From: Casuarius casuarius
Lineage: Eukaryota > Chordata > Aves > Casuariiformes > Casuariidae
Reading direction: 5' to 3'
Assembly: GCA_003342895.1 (NCBI GenBank)
Contig: PTFA01000302.1
Span: 357,151-421,150 of the forward strand
Length of the DNA stretch: 64,000 nt
A model generated the notes under the pieces. The model was given only the letters and a program-made list of their open reading frames with translations. It had not been told where the DNA came from and did no database searches. Of the stretch, positions 39,001 to 54,000 are shown one piece after another. Each line of letters opens with the position of its first letter. Position 1 is the stretch's first letter. Made by a program: the position numbers and the translations under genes.

Positions 39001-42000
39001 AGAAGTGTTAAGATCCTCTTAGCAGAGGCGTATTAGAACGCTACCACATCACTAAATATTTTCTTCTCCAAATTAAGTATGTGCTAATTCTGTAATCCAT
39101 TTCCTCTAACAGTCTTTGTTTTCCATCTTACTTTACCTTCCCATTCTTTGTAGTGTAAAAACAAATAAGAGCATGCACATTGAAATTCTACTGAAACTCT
39201 AAGGGCTTTGCCTTTTTGGTACCTGTGCCATGTGACTGCTAATTCAGACTACTGTCATTTTAAAACCAGCACATTCTATTTTGTGTTTTCTGTACAAGGA
39301 GCAAAACAATGGAATGGTAAATAATCAGTGCATGTCAGTTTTATATATAACTGACTTATATTTTATACACTTATCATTTTATACACATAACGTATTTTAT
39401 ATACATAAAATCTTACCAAATAGGATGAAGAGTCCATGTGGTGTGATGGCCTGTTTAAATGACAAAACAAGTATACTATTTTTAAAACAATGCAAATAAA
39501 ATAGGAATTGAATCCATAAGTCCTTAGTAAACAAAAACAAATGCAAGAGATACTGCACACTAACACATAAACATGTTTCTTGAATTTCTTGAAGTCATTC
39601 CCATAAATGGCTGAAGCATACAGCCTTCTTGTTAGCATGCATTTAGTAATCACATACAAAATATTTAGTCAACGTAACACTTCGGCTAATGCATTTTCAT
39701 CACTGAAGACTCAATCTTTCATGCTGAAGAAGGAGTTAAGTGGCTTAATTTAGTTGAATCTACTCTTTCCACACTAGCATTTCATTCACTGAAAAATGAA
39801 AGCCACTTGCTAAACCAAAACTAGAAAAGAACGTTCAAGAATACATTGGTAGATATTTTCTATACAGAAGACAATACCTAAAAAAATAAAAATAGTTGCT
39901 TCAGAATGTATTTGTTTTTCCTTCAGTTTTGTCTCCATCTCTGCATATCACCATGCTATGTTAAAGCCATGCACATACAATATAATTGTTTAGATATGAA
40001 GCTAAGAGCAGTATTTATACTGTGTCCAGTTAAAACTGTGAACAGAAGTTAAGTATTGAATGAAATGGGTTTTGTTCAGTGATTTTTAACTAAATGCTAG
40101 TCTACCGAGCTCCCCAAGCACCTGAGAGGATAATCTACACCCTAACAAAGCCAGGTCTTATCCAACTGAGGCAATGGTTTTGCCAGCAACGATTACTAAC
40201 AAAACCTGGGGACCAGAAGCACTACTCACCCCTATAGCCCTATCCTTTCTCAACTTGCAACACTCCCTTCAACGTGTATAAATATAAATACATTATTAAA
40301 AAACAGAACATACTGCAGCTTAAATATGACCTCATACCTTATCATCAGCATTTAGGGATGAGGAACAATTACTATCAATATAAAACTTAAATACTTCTTG
40401 CTCTTGTTTTCTGTCTCAAAAATATTTTGATTAAACACTGAATTTATTTAAAGACATTTCTCAATTAGACCAGACTGCAGTATTCCTATGAAAAAATGGG
40501 TTTGTGAAGACAAGGAGAACAACTGACTTAAGAGTCATGGAGATTCATAAGATATGGACACCGAAACCCTAAAAGAAGGGAGAAATGTAAACTGAAATTA
40601 GGTGAACCAGATTTTCTGTACATAGGCAAAGAAACAACAGAGTTCAAAAAATCACTACTGAAGAACAAGGGAGAACCTGTTACACAGCTGCCAAAAATAT
40701 ATTTACAACGGACAGGTTGTCCCACATTTTTATTTTTACCTTTCAAGAAGCTGAGCTTTATTAAATGAATATACGTTGTATCATGCACTGCAGCACAAAC
40801 TTCTATATGACAACTTCTTAAATATGATTACTATTAAGTAAAGCATCAATGTCCTAAAGATAACTTTGATCTATGCTTCACATATGCTTATTTTTAAAAA
40901 GCCCATTCTTTGAAGACTCAGAGGATCATCTTGAATAATCAACTGCAGAAAGCAGTTCCACAGCAATAGTCAGAAATTAAATAATTCTCATCTTTCTTAC
41001 TTTTTTGTACAAATACTTCTATTCCATACCAAGCATCAAAATAAACAGGTGTAGATTAAGACTCTAAGAGAAGGCAGCTATTCTTTGCTTTGTCAATATA
41101 TCTTATCACTTAGAAACATTGAAGAAATTGGTCAAGAGATTTTTAAATCTTAGTAATATGAGGATCACTTTCATTTTGACAGTAAGTCTTAATATCATCT
41201 GTTTTATGGGTAAAAGAATCTAATGAGTATGTAGAGCAAGAAGGAATTTTACATTGCTGTAGTAGAATGGCTTGTGAATAGTCAAGTAGAACTGTGTACT
41301 AAGACATGGTCTTGGTAAAGTTCTTTGATTTTTTTAACAGGATGCAAATAACCTTTAATTAAGCACAGATCAATGTGCAACTTATGAAACGATCTATACC
41401 ATTTCTACTATAAAAATAAAGTTGCCCTTTCCTACCAAGATATGAAAAAAACCAGTGTGGTTCTACTAAGGTGAACATGTGTATTTATTAACTTAAAAAA
41501 AACAAATCTACAGAGCTGTCAGTACCAAAGGACATCTCTGTTCTAACTCCCCTCCAACCCAGTCAACATGACAAAACTAGAAAGATCCTATCAATGCTTT
41601 GAAAGGTACCTGATTTATCATGTTTTTATCTCCTTTGCTGCTCCTTCTAGTTTCCCTGACTTTTTCCCTTTTGTATCAAATGAAGAATTCTTTGGCTTCT
41701 CAAATGATAAAAATAATTCAGAAAGGAGTCTTATAAGTAGAGATGCCAGTGAATTTACCAGTAGCATACATTGTCTACCTTTTCAAAAAAGTTCTTATAT
41801 AAACTCTTCTCTGATTACTGTGTGCACTTACACTGCTAATACAAGGTAATAAACGTTTCCCAAGTTAATCTGTGGTGTTTGGAAGTTTTCCACTGCTGAC
41901 TGGAGTTTTTAAACCTCATCAATATTGCAAATTATCTCAAATAAGAAAAGAGCTGTTCTATTTCTGATACTATCAACATAAAAATATCACCTTTTATTCC

Positions 42001-45000
42001 TACAGCTAATTTCAAATTTTGGTAAGGATTCTGGCAGTTGATAGTATTTTAGTAAATAACTACTTGCATCGATTCCACCAACGAAATTTACCTCAGAGTT
42101 GAGGTTGCTGACCAGTAAAACAGAATTTCCTGGAACACCAGGAACACCTGGAATAGTCATCCGTCCAGACACTGCAGAGGTGGGCATTCCGAGAGGACCA
42201 AGTGCGCCAGGAACAGCTGGAACTGAAAGACCTGGAAGGGAATTAATAGAATCATATGACATCTCAAACAAAGTGGGAAAAAGCATTTTAGAAAACTGAG
42301 AAGGAGGCTTAGTTCTGCGAAAAAAATTAATATTTAATAAAAACAATGCTGTTAAGTACTTCAGTTACTCCTAATAACCAACTAATAAACCAGGAAGCAC
42401 CTCCTCTCAGCTGACAAGGAAATATTCAGTCACAGCAAGGGACCAAAGAGGGTCACAAATTGCAGCCCAGAAAAGATGAAAAATTATTTAACACAAAATT
42501 TTATCCTGTGCTAGAGAGGAAAATATCACTGAGTCTGGAAGACTGTTTATTTTTCATTTTGTGTCCAGAAAAGCGGAGACTTACTACTTTAGAGTGTCAA
42601 AGAAGTCTTATGATTTTTTGAGAAAAGGATGCCTAGAGTTTCTTCTCTTGCAGGTAATTTTTTTCATGGTATTTAATTTCTCATGAGATAAAAAAATCAC
42701 ATCAGCTTATGTTCTTTATTATAAAAAGTAATTTTATTTAATAATATGATATGCAACGAGAATCAAAATGCCTCAAATGAGCTTTGTGTTCTGACTGCTG
42801 CATTTGAAAACAAGTCCTTTATTCTGACAGACCACTAGCCCCAAATGCAAACACTACATTTTTTAGAGAATAGGAACTTACTGGCAGTTTGAGCAAAGCC
42901 AACAGCTGGGGCAAATCCAGCGGGCCCTGAATATGGTGAGGAGATGATACCTGGGGTGCCTAGAAATAGGAGACATATCTAATTAAAACAGATTTTAAGA
43001 TCTTTAGAAAATAGAAAAGACTTCAGAAATGAGATTCAGCAGCCAACATTGCTATTTTGACTTTCTTTCATAAGTTAGCACACTAGATTTTTTTTAAACT
43101 GTACTTATATAATCTGTAAATACATTCTGAGTGCCCATAACATGTTGAATACTCTAACCTCCATCACTGATTGAAACAGCTACATTCTCTAACAGATGAA
43201 TATTGACAGGAATGATACAATACCATAAGAATTAGCAGTTATGAGTTACAAAAACAACAAATGACAGACTCCACATATCCAGTACTCATGACATTACACG
43301 TCCTCTTATCTGTAGCGACAAAATGTCTTTAATACTAGCAATGTGATGCATTTATCACATCCAAGTAAGTTGTTGTGTTCTTGTAATACATGCACTGGTG
43401 CATTATACTGACAAGTTCTGACAATACAGATATCAATCACGTATTCACTGTCCAAGAATGATAATGGAAACATTACTGAAGAAATAGATAAAAGGCTTTT
43501 ATTTTGCAAAATGAAACCTGCATTTGCACACCGATATCAAAAACAGGCACATAAAAATAGTCAAACAGAGCTAAAACAGAAATATCTGGAATTCTTTGCA
43601 CATTTTTTATGGACAAAATAATTTGCTTTATAGCTTAGCAGCTAGCTTTTAAAGCACACTAATTCATATACCTTCTGCCTGTGCTCATTGGGTGAGGAAA
43701 ATCAAAATCGGCTTGTTAGTAATATCTTTCCTACCACGAAATGAAATTTGAAGAACAGTTCAGTTTAGCTATTAAGATAACTTCAGGTCTACAGTAAAAA
43801 CTGGATACAGCATTCCAGTAGAGATACCTGCTTTATGTTCTATTTCCCCATCAAAACTGCTTCCACTGGAAATAACATAGGAAGTGTAAGTTCTGACAGA
43901 ACTCCGGCATCTTTGCCTCATATCATGCAACTGAGAACTCTTTGAATGTGCCTATGGCAGCATACCCACCTTGTTGTCTCTGATGGAAAAGTTAGAACCA
44001 TGCTTTTCTCCACCTACAGCTGCCTCTATAGACAAATCCACTACGTATTTTTTTAAAAGAAAAAATACCGATGCAGCTGCTTCGCTATGACTGCACTATA
44101 AACTTCCCTCATACTGATAAAGATATCAGACTCTTATCTACACCAGCAGCTCTCCTGTTCTTACTGGTATAATAGATGTATACATTGAAAATCAGATTGT
44201 CAGCAGAGACACACTTGGATGAGTGAGGGGGAAGGAAATGCAGAAGTGTTCATGTGTCATCCCCCAAAAGCATATGTACAATGTTTATCTCTTTCCTACA
44301 TGCACGTGTGTACTTAATCTACTATAATTGTACTTTTCCTTTTCACTGACATGTCAATTATAAAAACTTAATTCATCAAAACATATCAGACCTATAAAAG
44401 CCATGGAGCACACTGTTTTCATGATGCTACATGGCAAGTTCTTTAAAAAATTATTAAAATGGTTGTTCATGACATAAACATCCAAAGACAGCCTTTCTAT
44501 AAGAGAACCTGCAGAAATAATCAAGAAAGAGGAGTGAGTGCAACTCACTTTCTTACTCTAATTAGAGCTATCATAGCCAGCTACCAGAAAAAGAAATCAA
44601 AACCAGCATCTGACATAGCTATCTCAGAAAGCTGAAGGAGAAAAGAGAATTCTTCCCTCACCTTCTTCTCTGCTATTACTCCGACCAAAAGAACTGTCCT
44701 TAGATACTTATTAAACAGCTGAGACAATTCTTACTCATGTATTATTGCTAATGGTTGTCATTAGAGGAAAAGAGAAATAGCTCAAATTGCTCAAATTGCA
44801 CTGTAAGCACTTCTTCCAAGTAATCAGATTAACCTGTTTGATGATCTATATTATTACCAAATTTGATTAAGTGAATATGCATGTGCAATTATGACAAAAA
44901 GGCTTCTCCAGTGCAGCTTTAAGCAGACACCGTCACCTCCATGCTGTGGCAGTGACTTCTAAGATTCTAAAAAAGCTTCTAAAATTTCATCTTTTAAAAG

Positions 45001-48000
45001 ACAGTTATAAAACATACATTAATAACCATAATATTTATATGTATTGTTCTTCAAAGAAGCCTGTTGTCCTTAGGGTATGAACAAATAAGAGCAAATAGGC
45101 TTTAAAACACTTATTTTCAAACAGCTTTAGGGAACCAGTGTTAATTTTGGATGACTGTGCCACTGACCTTTATGCTATGCCACACTTACTATCCTACCCT
45201 GTAGCAACCATATAATTTCACACAATTTTATAAAAGTAGCTTTTTGATGGTCCTTTGAATTTGCCCAACAGCATTCCTCACATTATGGTTTCATATATTC
45301 ATTCACCCAGAATAGGATTTTCTACTTTCCAAGCAAATTTTACTGGAATCTAACAATCAGAAATGTACCTAAAATGGACCCTTCTTTCAACAGAATCATT
45401 AGGGAGCCAGAACATAAATCCATCAAGGGAAATGCAACATAAAAAACATAATGATCTGATTGCGTGCATTTATCAATACGGAAGATTTCTTACCAAAGGC
45501 AGAAGCCATGTTGGGCTCCAGGGAGGGCTGGCCATCACCAGAGGGAAGGTCAAGGCGAGTGAAATCTCTACTTTTGTCGTTGTTGTATTTTACATTAAGG
45601 CTAGTTAACTTGGAGAAATCAATACGCAGAGTGCAGCAAGCATTGTAGACATTCTGACCATCCAGAGCCTGAAGAAAAACAGTTAAGGTTTCAGAGAGAA
45701 AATGCTACAGCACCACTCCAAATCTATATTTTCACCTCACAACTGTATCCAAACAGAAATCCATTTTCTCAGTTTAAAGTGCTGCTGTCAAATGTCAGGT
45801 GGGCAATTACACTGTCACTACCCTTTCTAAATATGTTGTGTAGAGTATTAGTGTAGTCCAATAATTAGTAAGTGTTATGTCACTTTGTGTCAACATATAA
45901 CATGTAACTTCAAGGATGACTTGTCTTCCTACATGTGCTTCTAATCGTACTTGTCTCCCACTCAACACACAGTGTCAGGTGCTGGTAGCAATGTTAATTC
46001 TGAGATTTTTATGATAGGCCAGAAGCAATGAATTATGCATATTTGGAATTCTTTCTCTTATATTATGAAAATGAAAATCCACCCTTTTAACTGCAGTTAT
46101 GCTCAAAAAGATCACTAAAGTAGTATTTTTTCTGCAGACCCATCCTAAAAAACAGTAGTGGAGAAAGGGGATAAAAAACATTCAGAAGCTACTGTTTTGC
46201 CATCGGTTATAGAATTATTTCAGTTTCATACATATTCATAGGAGTAATCATATGAATTTCCCTGAACTTTTTAGTCAGATATCATCTATTATTAATACTG
46301 TTCTTTAAGAAAACATGCTATTGCTAACAAACAGGATGTAGCCCAACTACCTTTATTATAATTCCTAATATATACTTAATCTCTAAAACATATATTGAAT
46401 TTACCTACTAGGTAACTAATGGAAATTAATACATGGCCTGAAGTACAAGTACCAATATTTAAATATTCCGTGCCTTTAATTTTGAAGCTGAGAATAAAGT
46501 CAATTTGAAAAACAAAAGAAGCATAAAAGTTCCATTACCTTTAATTTTTCAGTAATTTTTTGAAAAAACTGAATACTAAATACCACTTCATACTTACAGA
46601 GAATCTCTTTTTTCTGTGTACTTTTTCTGGGAACTTTAAAATTTATTTTATTTATTTACTAATTTGAGATTACCAACATAGGTTAAGGAGAAATGCAAAG
46701 CACTTCATGCTTAATTTCCAATAAGTTAAATAATTTATTTTCTATACCTGTTTGTTACTTCACAGTCCAGATATTACCACATGATGAATTTTAACACTGT
46801 TGATCCTTCTGCAAAAGTCTGAGAGGTCTCAGCAAAATATCTAAGTATCAAGCTACTCCCCACTCAGGAAATTAACACTAAATTTCCTAAAACTGAAAAT
46901 ATTTAACTGTAAGGTGGCTAATTCTAAAAGTTTAGTTTTGAAAGAGACATATATCTAAAGTAGGTGACCTTTCTTCATTACTGAGAACATGTATTCTAAA
47001 AATCAGCAGCCTGCTGGCTTGAAATTAAGAAATTTAAGGTGAAAAGATTGATCACATTAAGTTCTCACTGAAAGTCAAGACAGTAAAATATCCTGCATTT
47101 ATCAAATTAATCTCAAGGCATTTAACTACATTGTTCTTAGGCCTGATAGACACATTCTACTTAGTTTGACAGGCAAAAGAAGTTCTGGCAAAACTACGGC
47201 TACTATCACTCATCACTATTAGGAGCCCCAATCTTTGATTTGGTAGAATCATACAGGTCTTGATATATGTGCTCATATGTTTATACTTGCTGTTGATGAT
47301 GCAGCATTAACCTCTTACCTAATTAGGGATGCTGAAGTTATTCTACACAAGGGGAATTAAACATGAGAATGACAAGAAGTCATAACATTAGTAACTGTTT
47401 GTTAATTTTATGTATAAAGACCAGTTTATCTGGAAAACAAGCCAAAAAACACAAACACATATCAGCTGAATACACTACACTTACCATTTTGGCATAATGT
47501 GCATTCACTGGATCAGCATATTGAAGCAAGACTTGAAATTGATTGTTCTTTGTGAAGGTGATAATCTTCAAGACAGTTCCAAATTTAGAGAAAATCTGAG
47601 AAGGAAGAAACATGGAAACTTTTGAAAACCATGAAGAATTCATCCACAGTAAAAAATAACAATTTAGTACTTTATATAGTTTTCTGAAGAATGATTTCTG
47701 CTCTGAGAGCTGAACAGAAATTGATTGCTGTCAGAATTTTGCTTCAGGTGAAAAAACGTTATGGAAGGTGGGGAAGAGGAATAAAATTTCCAGAAGAGCC
47801 AGCAACGACCGTTCCACAAAAAGTGGACAAGTCCATCCCAAATAGGCCTTTGTCCAGCGTCTGCACAGAAACTGATGATAATGAAAGTGAATACTTGAGA
47901 AATGGAATGTCACAAACTAACTGAAATGGGGACAGCAAACTGCCTTTGGCAATATCAATACTTAAACTCTGTACTTTAAACAAATTCTGCAAATCTGGTG

Positions 48001-51000
48001 GCTGAAGGTACAGTCTAAATAGCTCACTTCCATACAGATTAGTTATGCAGACCCAATGCCGAACTAGAACCCAAGGAAGCAAGACAAAAACCCAGTCTGG
48101 GACCTCTAATTTACAACTGAATGGTATTTAGTTTATTGCATATACAAGCTCTATAGAAGATTTTAGAAGGTTGAAATTATATATGCACATTCAAAATCAG
48201 AGTGCATTCTACACACAGCTATACAAGAGAGTGCCCACAAAGAATGAGGGAAAAAAGCATAACTAGGCTACATCATGCAAAAGCAGAAAAACCTACATCT
48301 GATTTAAGAGTGAAAAAGGAAATGTGAGTTTGCAAAGTACTGACAGCAGATTTAAGCCAGATATACAGTGCAGAAAAAACAATAATTGTAAAGTTAACTC
48401 AATATCAAGTTTCAGAACAAACTATTAGAAGTAATGCAAACTAATATAGCAATCAGGAAAGCAGAACTCCCATTCCATCCCAGACAAGTTTTAACCCTGG
48501 AATGGAAAGAATCACCAGAGATACACACAAGCATCTCTTATCAACCTACTAGGCCTAGAATTATAGACACAAGACACACTGTCCTAATCCTTTGTGCTCA
48601 GTTCTTCTCTGTCTCTCACAATTAAGGTTTTTATGCCGCAGTCATCATTTTGTGGTAGAAGACAGAACAGAAACCTTTTTCACAGCAGTTTAAAATTAGC
48701 TGTTGAGTGCCTGTTCACAAAGCACTTCTCCTTAGCAATGGAGAAAATACAGACTCTGAGCATGTGCTTTTCCTTCTATGTTTCTACATAAGCAAATATA
48801 CCTTTTTAAGGTAATGAAATTCAATGTATACCTGTTTATTTTTAAACCTGAAACCCACTGTATATACCAATTTTATTTCTACAAAGATAACCCTGAATAT
48901 TTGCTTTCTTATAATAACTATTTTAAAGTAAATTTGGTAAAAAAGTGAAAGTGTTTCCTGAAAAGCAATTATAATTCACAATATATAATCTAAGTTTTGG
49001 ATGACAGCTTGCCTACCAGTATTCTATACAATGCTGCTATAATCAGGGAAAATTTGCATTTTCATTAACCTTATCACATTGTTACGACACAACATGACTT
49101 TGTAGCTATCTATCATGCACAAAGTGCTGTTCTAATTAGAAGAGAGTTAAGAACTTGTTAAGAACTCCAAATAAGATTCCTTTTCAAATATCACTTAATT
49201 TTCCAGGTCTACCGCAAAAGTAGTTGAGTGAGGGTCACTGAGCAACTTAAACATTGAAAATATAGTTCTGCTGCAATGAAGTGTTAATTTTACTAAAGTA
49301 ACTTAGCATGAATCTCCTCTTCTGCTGCCTGCTTAGTAAGAACAGCATCCGAGGTTAGGTCCAGGAATTGCTCTTACACTGTTAAACTAGTACAGCTTCC
49401 ATAACCATAGAAGTTAGTGCATTAAGAATAACCTCAGAACAAATAATCCTAAAATGTTAACATAATATTTGTATAAATACATTAATGAGTGAACAATACT
49501 CATAGATGCAAACAAAAAAGTTTAGACCATGCTAATTGCTACCTCAAATTGAGAACAGGTAAGTGTGCTAGCTAGTTGGTATCATGGGGAAACACAGAGG
49601 AAAAAAGGAAATATTAAAAAGAAGAAGAAAAATAGAGTGTATATAACAATGAATTATTGTTTGAGATGCTTAAGCAGAGCTCCAATGAGAAGAGCAGCAA
49701 AAATGCCGTTCCAGAACTGTAGGTCCTTGTAAGAGATTTCCAATCATTTTAAATCACATTAATTGAGGAATCCCATATATTTGGGGTGTGTTTTCTGTTG
49801 CCCACATTTACTGGTTATTTCAAAAGCTTCAAGTATGAAATCCTTATGCAATATCTGAAGGAAGTATTGACAAAATTTTCAGGCACATAGAAATAGTCTC
49901 CTAAAGTTAATGCTTTTAAATGTTTAGATCTCAACAGCACAGCACAACTGCCTAGCAGGAGTTACAGTGAAGTCTTTCATAGCTATAACCCACAATTATT
50001 CCAGGCTCTCAGTGGTAAAGTAGCTGACATTCTAACAGTTGATGAAAAATGGAATACATTTGTTCAAATGACTACACTTGTACATTACAGCACTAACATA
50101 GAATGATGAAAGTTAATATTAAACCCTCACACATAATGTTACTCAGTATGAAGAGTGCTAAAATATTTGCTCCTTAAATACATAAGACTCATAATTTTGG
50201 CATACATTAAAAGTAACACCCCATGTTAGTTGCTGCTAGGTCATAATTCTGTTTATCACCTTAACCAAAGAAGTAAAAGGAGTGAAAGACAACATGAAAA
50301 GCTGACTACAGAAGCCCAGTCTGCTGTGATTTTTTTTCAGGCAAGACTGATTCAAGCCTAGATCCATAAATTACAACAAATCATTTCTGAAGTGATAGTT
50401 TTCATTCAAACTGAGAAATCAACATAAGGATCCACAGCCCTTAAAAAACAAGTTAATGGATTTACACTAGCAGTATAGAAATGAATTTTAACTATTTGCT
50501 TTATCAATCCTCATTACCTGATACAGCACTTCCAAAGTGACAGGATAGAAAAGATTTTCAACAACGATTCGAAGAACAGAACCTTGACCTGGAAGGAGCC
50601 CAACTTCAGTAGTAAAAGCACCCGTAATAGCCAGGCTTCCAGACTGCACAGCATTCACAGCTTGCAATGCAGCTTGGGTTCTCTGAAATGATGACACAGG
50701 AGAGACCACAATTAACCTACACATGTATGAATTATTCATATGTAAACGAAGTTCTCTTTCAAATAAAACATATACAATTTTTAAACTATTTCCCTGACTA
50801 CCTACTGGAATTCCAGGTGAGTAGGTAAATCATCCCCTCTCCTTTGCTTCCCCCAGCTCCTAAAAGAAGTCATATCATACTTGCATAGAATACAGGTATG
50901 ACATTCTTAAAAACTACATGACTATTTGAGGAAGGGCAAAAGCTTTTTTAGTTATGTGCTTACCACTTTTCCACTGTAATGTCATATGAATGCAATTTTG

Positions 51001-54000
51001 CATTCTTTCTGTATGTTTTTGTCGTTCTAGATGTATATTCTAAGAAATCATTATCACGACCATACGCCAGTGGACAACCAATCAGTCAGCACACCAAGAA
51101 CCATTTGCTCAGCTTCATTAGGATTTCATTCTCTTCACAAGCTGTTTTGCTGATAATAAGCTTGAAGGTGCTTACCGTGCTCTTTTTTCTGAGTCAAGCT
51201 TTTGCCCACAAAAAATCTCTTTAGATCTCACTCCTCAAACTGCTTAACTGGGACTTGGGATGTCTCTACAGTCATTTTTGATGGGCTTTTCTCCAAAAGG
51301 TCTTCAGATTGTCTTTGAGAACACTATGGAGCGCTCTCCTTTCCAGATATACTTGCAGCTTGAAGCCATGTCTCCGTGATATTCTTGCCTTGGAAGATAG
51401 ACTAAACATGGCAGAGATACAGTTGTTGCCTACTTTTGTAAACATTCAACTCTAAAAACTGTCTCTCAGGTCTGAGCCTAGACACTATGAGGTCTGAATT
51501 GCAGTGCTCGGCTGCTCTACTATAATCTCTAAAAATTTAAATGGAAGTCAAACATAAGAGTCACAAGCGCAAAAAAAAAGATTATACATATATTTAAAAG
51601 TAAATGATGTTTTTATAGAAGGACAAAGCAGAGACCGAGTTACGCATTAAGCTGAAAATGCTCTGAGATACAGATAAGGAGTCTTATTTGCAAATATGAG
51701 TGTAGTTTTCCTGAAGTTGTTATATACACCATATCCTTAAAAATGTGTTATTTATTTTTACCCATGACTAACCAATCCAGCAATCCTGGATGAGAGAAGA
51801 GACAAACAACCTTTAGCAGACTGACAAACTCGCAAGACTTCAGTGACTTTCATATCAGCACAAATTAAAAATGAGCACTGATTTTTGTCCCAGTCACAAT
51901 TCGCAGGATTCCTACAGAAAACAAAATTGATCTGCAAGTAGCACATGCTATGATTTACATAGCAAAAGGACAGGTCAGTTGCAATTCATCCCAGAATCCA
52001 AAAATCCAAGCGGATTTCAACTGCAATATGATGGTTTGTATACTTTGATCTTATTCTGAGAAGAGTTTATTTCATTGTTTAGAGTTTAGGATTAAAATCA
52101 CTTATCTGCAGTGCTCAATTCATATTCTGAATAAATCAGTTTTAAGTGCTTTAAAAAAATATAAGGATGAAATCAACTCTAGTGCTTGGCAAAAAATTAT
52201 ACAACATCAATTGCATGTATCATTGAAAATATTTATTTAATTGGATCTAGGATCATAGGATCCTTATAATAAAGAGTCAACATTAAAGATAACACTATTA
52301 AGAATAAACTTGAGTACAACTTAAAGACACTGATTTCCTGTTTCTGACTTTGGCCAGCCCTTGGAAGTATAGTAATAGTGAATACACATCTTACAAAAGC
52401 AGGTTGTAAGACCCCTTGCAATAACATCCATATCTAATTAAGTACCAAGATCTGTTCTCTGGGCAGAAAGTGGTTCATAATGCCTCAGATGGGCTTCCCC
52501 TTCCTTGTGTTCTTCAGATAGCATCTACAGCTCCGAGATTAGCAATTAACTTTAAGAAAACACAAATTGTAAAAATGAAATAATATATTGTTGTGGTATA
52601 TGTGCTACTGTGTTCCTGATACAGTAAAAGCAAAAAATTCTAGTTACTTAGTGAAAAGAAGTTAGTGGAGAAGACAGTCTCCATATTTTGAAGCTATTGA
52701 GAGCTGTTATATAATGTTAAAACTTAGGAATGACAAAAGTTCTTTCGAAACATGTTGTAACCAGTTATTTCTAAGTAACATAGAATATAAGAAAGTCCAC
52801 AGAAATGTAAGTCTAGAAATGTAAGTAAGCCAAGCTAATTTAAGTCAGAGGCTAAGAAAAGATTAAAACAGTAAAAACATTGTGCAAACATTGCACTAAA
52901 GCAAAATAAGCCCCCAGAAGAGGACTTCATAGCATACAAAAAAATGTAATCAGGCAAACTGTTTTGACTTCTTTTAAATAATTTATCTAGCCCATTTGTC
53001 TCTATAATCTAGCAGTGCTAAAACTGGAATATTTTCTATGTAGATCAGAACTAGTCACAGTTATGCATATTTTATGTACAGTCCCAAAGCCAACTACATT
53101 ATAAACTAGTGCTTTAACAGCGAAGTTAATACAGATTACTGATAATACTGAAGTTAATAAAATAGTGAACTGCATCTACTTTAAATGTTAACATTATCAT
53201 ATAGACTTTCTACTTTCAAAATATGCCATTGTTAATAGACAGCATAAGTAGCAGTCTTCAGAATGACCAAGGCGTTGTATCATCAAATCACATAATCAGT
53301 CCACATTTACCATTTTTCAGAAGTACACAGAAAACTTTCTACTTCAGAGACAAAGTGTGTAAGTTTTTCTGCTTTGAAAGGCATAAAAATGTGTTCTTGA
53401 AATCACAGTACCATGGTTAGTTCATAAATAATGGAATAGATGACACATTTCTAGGTTAACTTAGCTTCTGGGTATAGTTCCTTAAAATGTAATGAACCAA
53501 TCTAAGAGATCACTGTTAATGAGAGGAGATTTGGAGATTCTGCTGTATTTTTCCCCTCATCACAAGCCTACTCAACAAATTAACCCAGAAAAAACCTACC
53601 CTTTTTTGTTGCCAAGTTATGAACTGAATCACTCACAGAATAATCCAGCAAGTACCAGACATAGTATAAAGGAGAGAGCAGAACCACAGACATAGTATAA
53701 AGGGGAGAGCAGAACCGCATAGCTGAAAGCAGGAGGAAGGATGTATCAGACCCTCTCCTTCTGGCAGCAGTAAGCTGTTAGGTGAGCTCAGTTACTCACA
53801 GAATTACTGCCTCAGGAATACCTCAAGCTTTTCTAGTTTTAATATTGCTATACTTAACTATAAATGTTCACTGAAGAAAGTATTATTAGTGTCAAGTTTC
53901 TGTCAAAAAACTCATCCAGAAAACCAGCTACAGAGCAATTTGTCTTTAGAGTAGCTCCCTCTGGGAATACTCCTCAGTTATGTCTTCCCAAACTGTTCAA

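Larger units (their letters stand above)
36063..42881 (-). other. PTBP3 3' introns (six, 556 to 2,641 nt, including 42232-42881)
   Basis: Introns 36063-36733, 36812-37866, 38084-38639, 38733-39416, 39451-42091 and 42232-42881. All are AT-rich; no interspersed repeat was recognised. A poly(G) run occurs at about 38426-38436. Beside the 34-nt exon, 39361-39404 holds three copies of TTTTATAYAC. Confidence 0.8.
42960..50517 (-). other. PTBP3 central introns
   Basis: Introns 42960-45493, 45669-47484 and 47596-50517. AT-rich sequence without recognisable repeats, exons or RNA genes. Confidence 0.8.

Noticed and set aside
41568..41849. Plus-strand frame of 93 codons in a PTBP3 intron
   Set aside because: Antisense to an intron, no motif recognised, probably chance.
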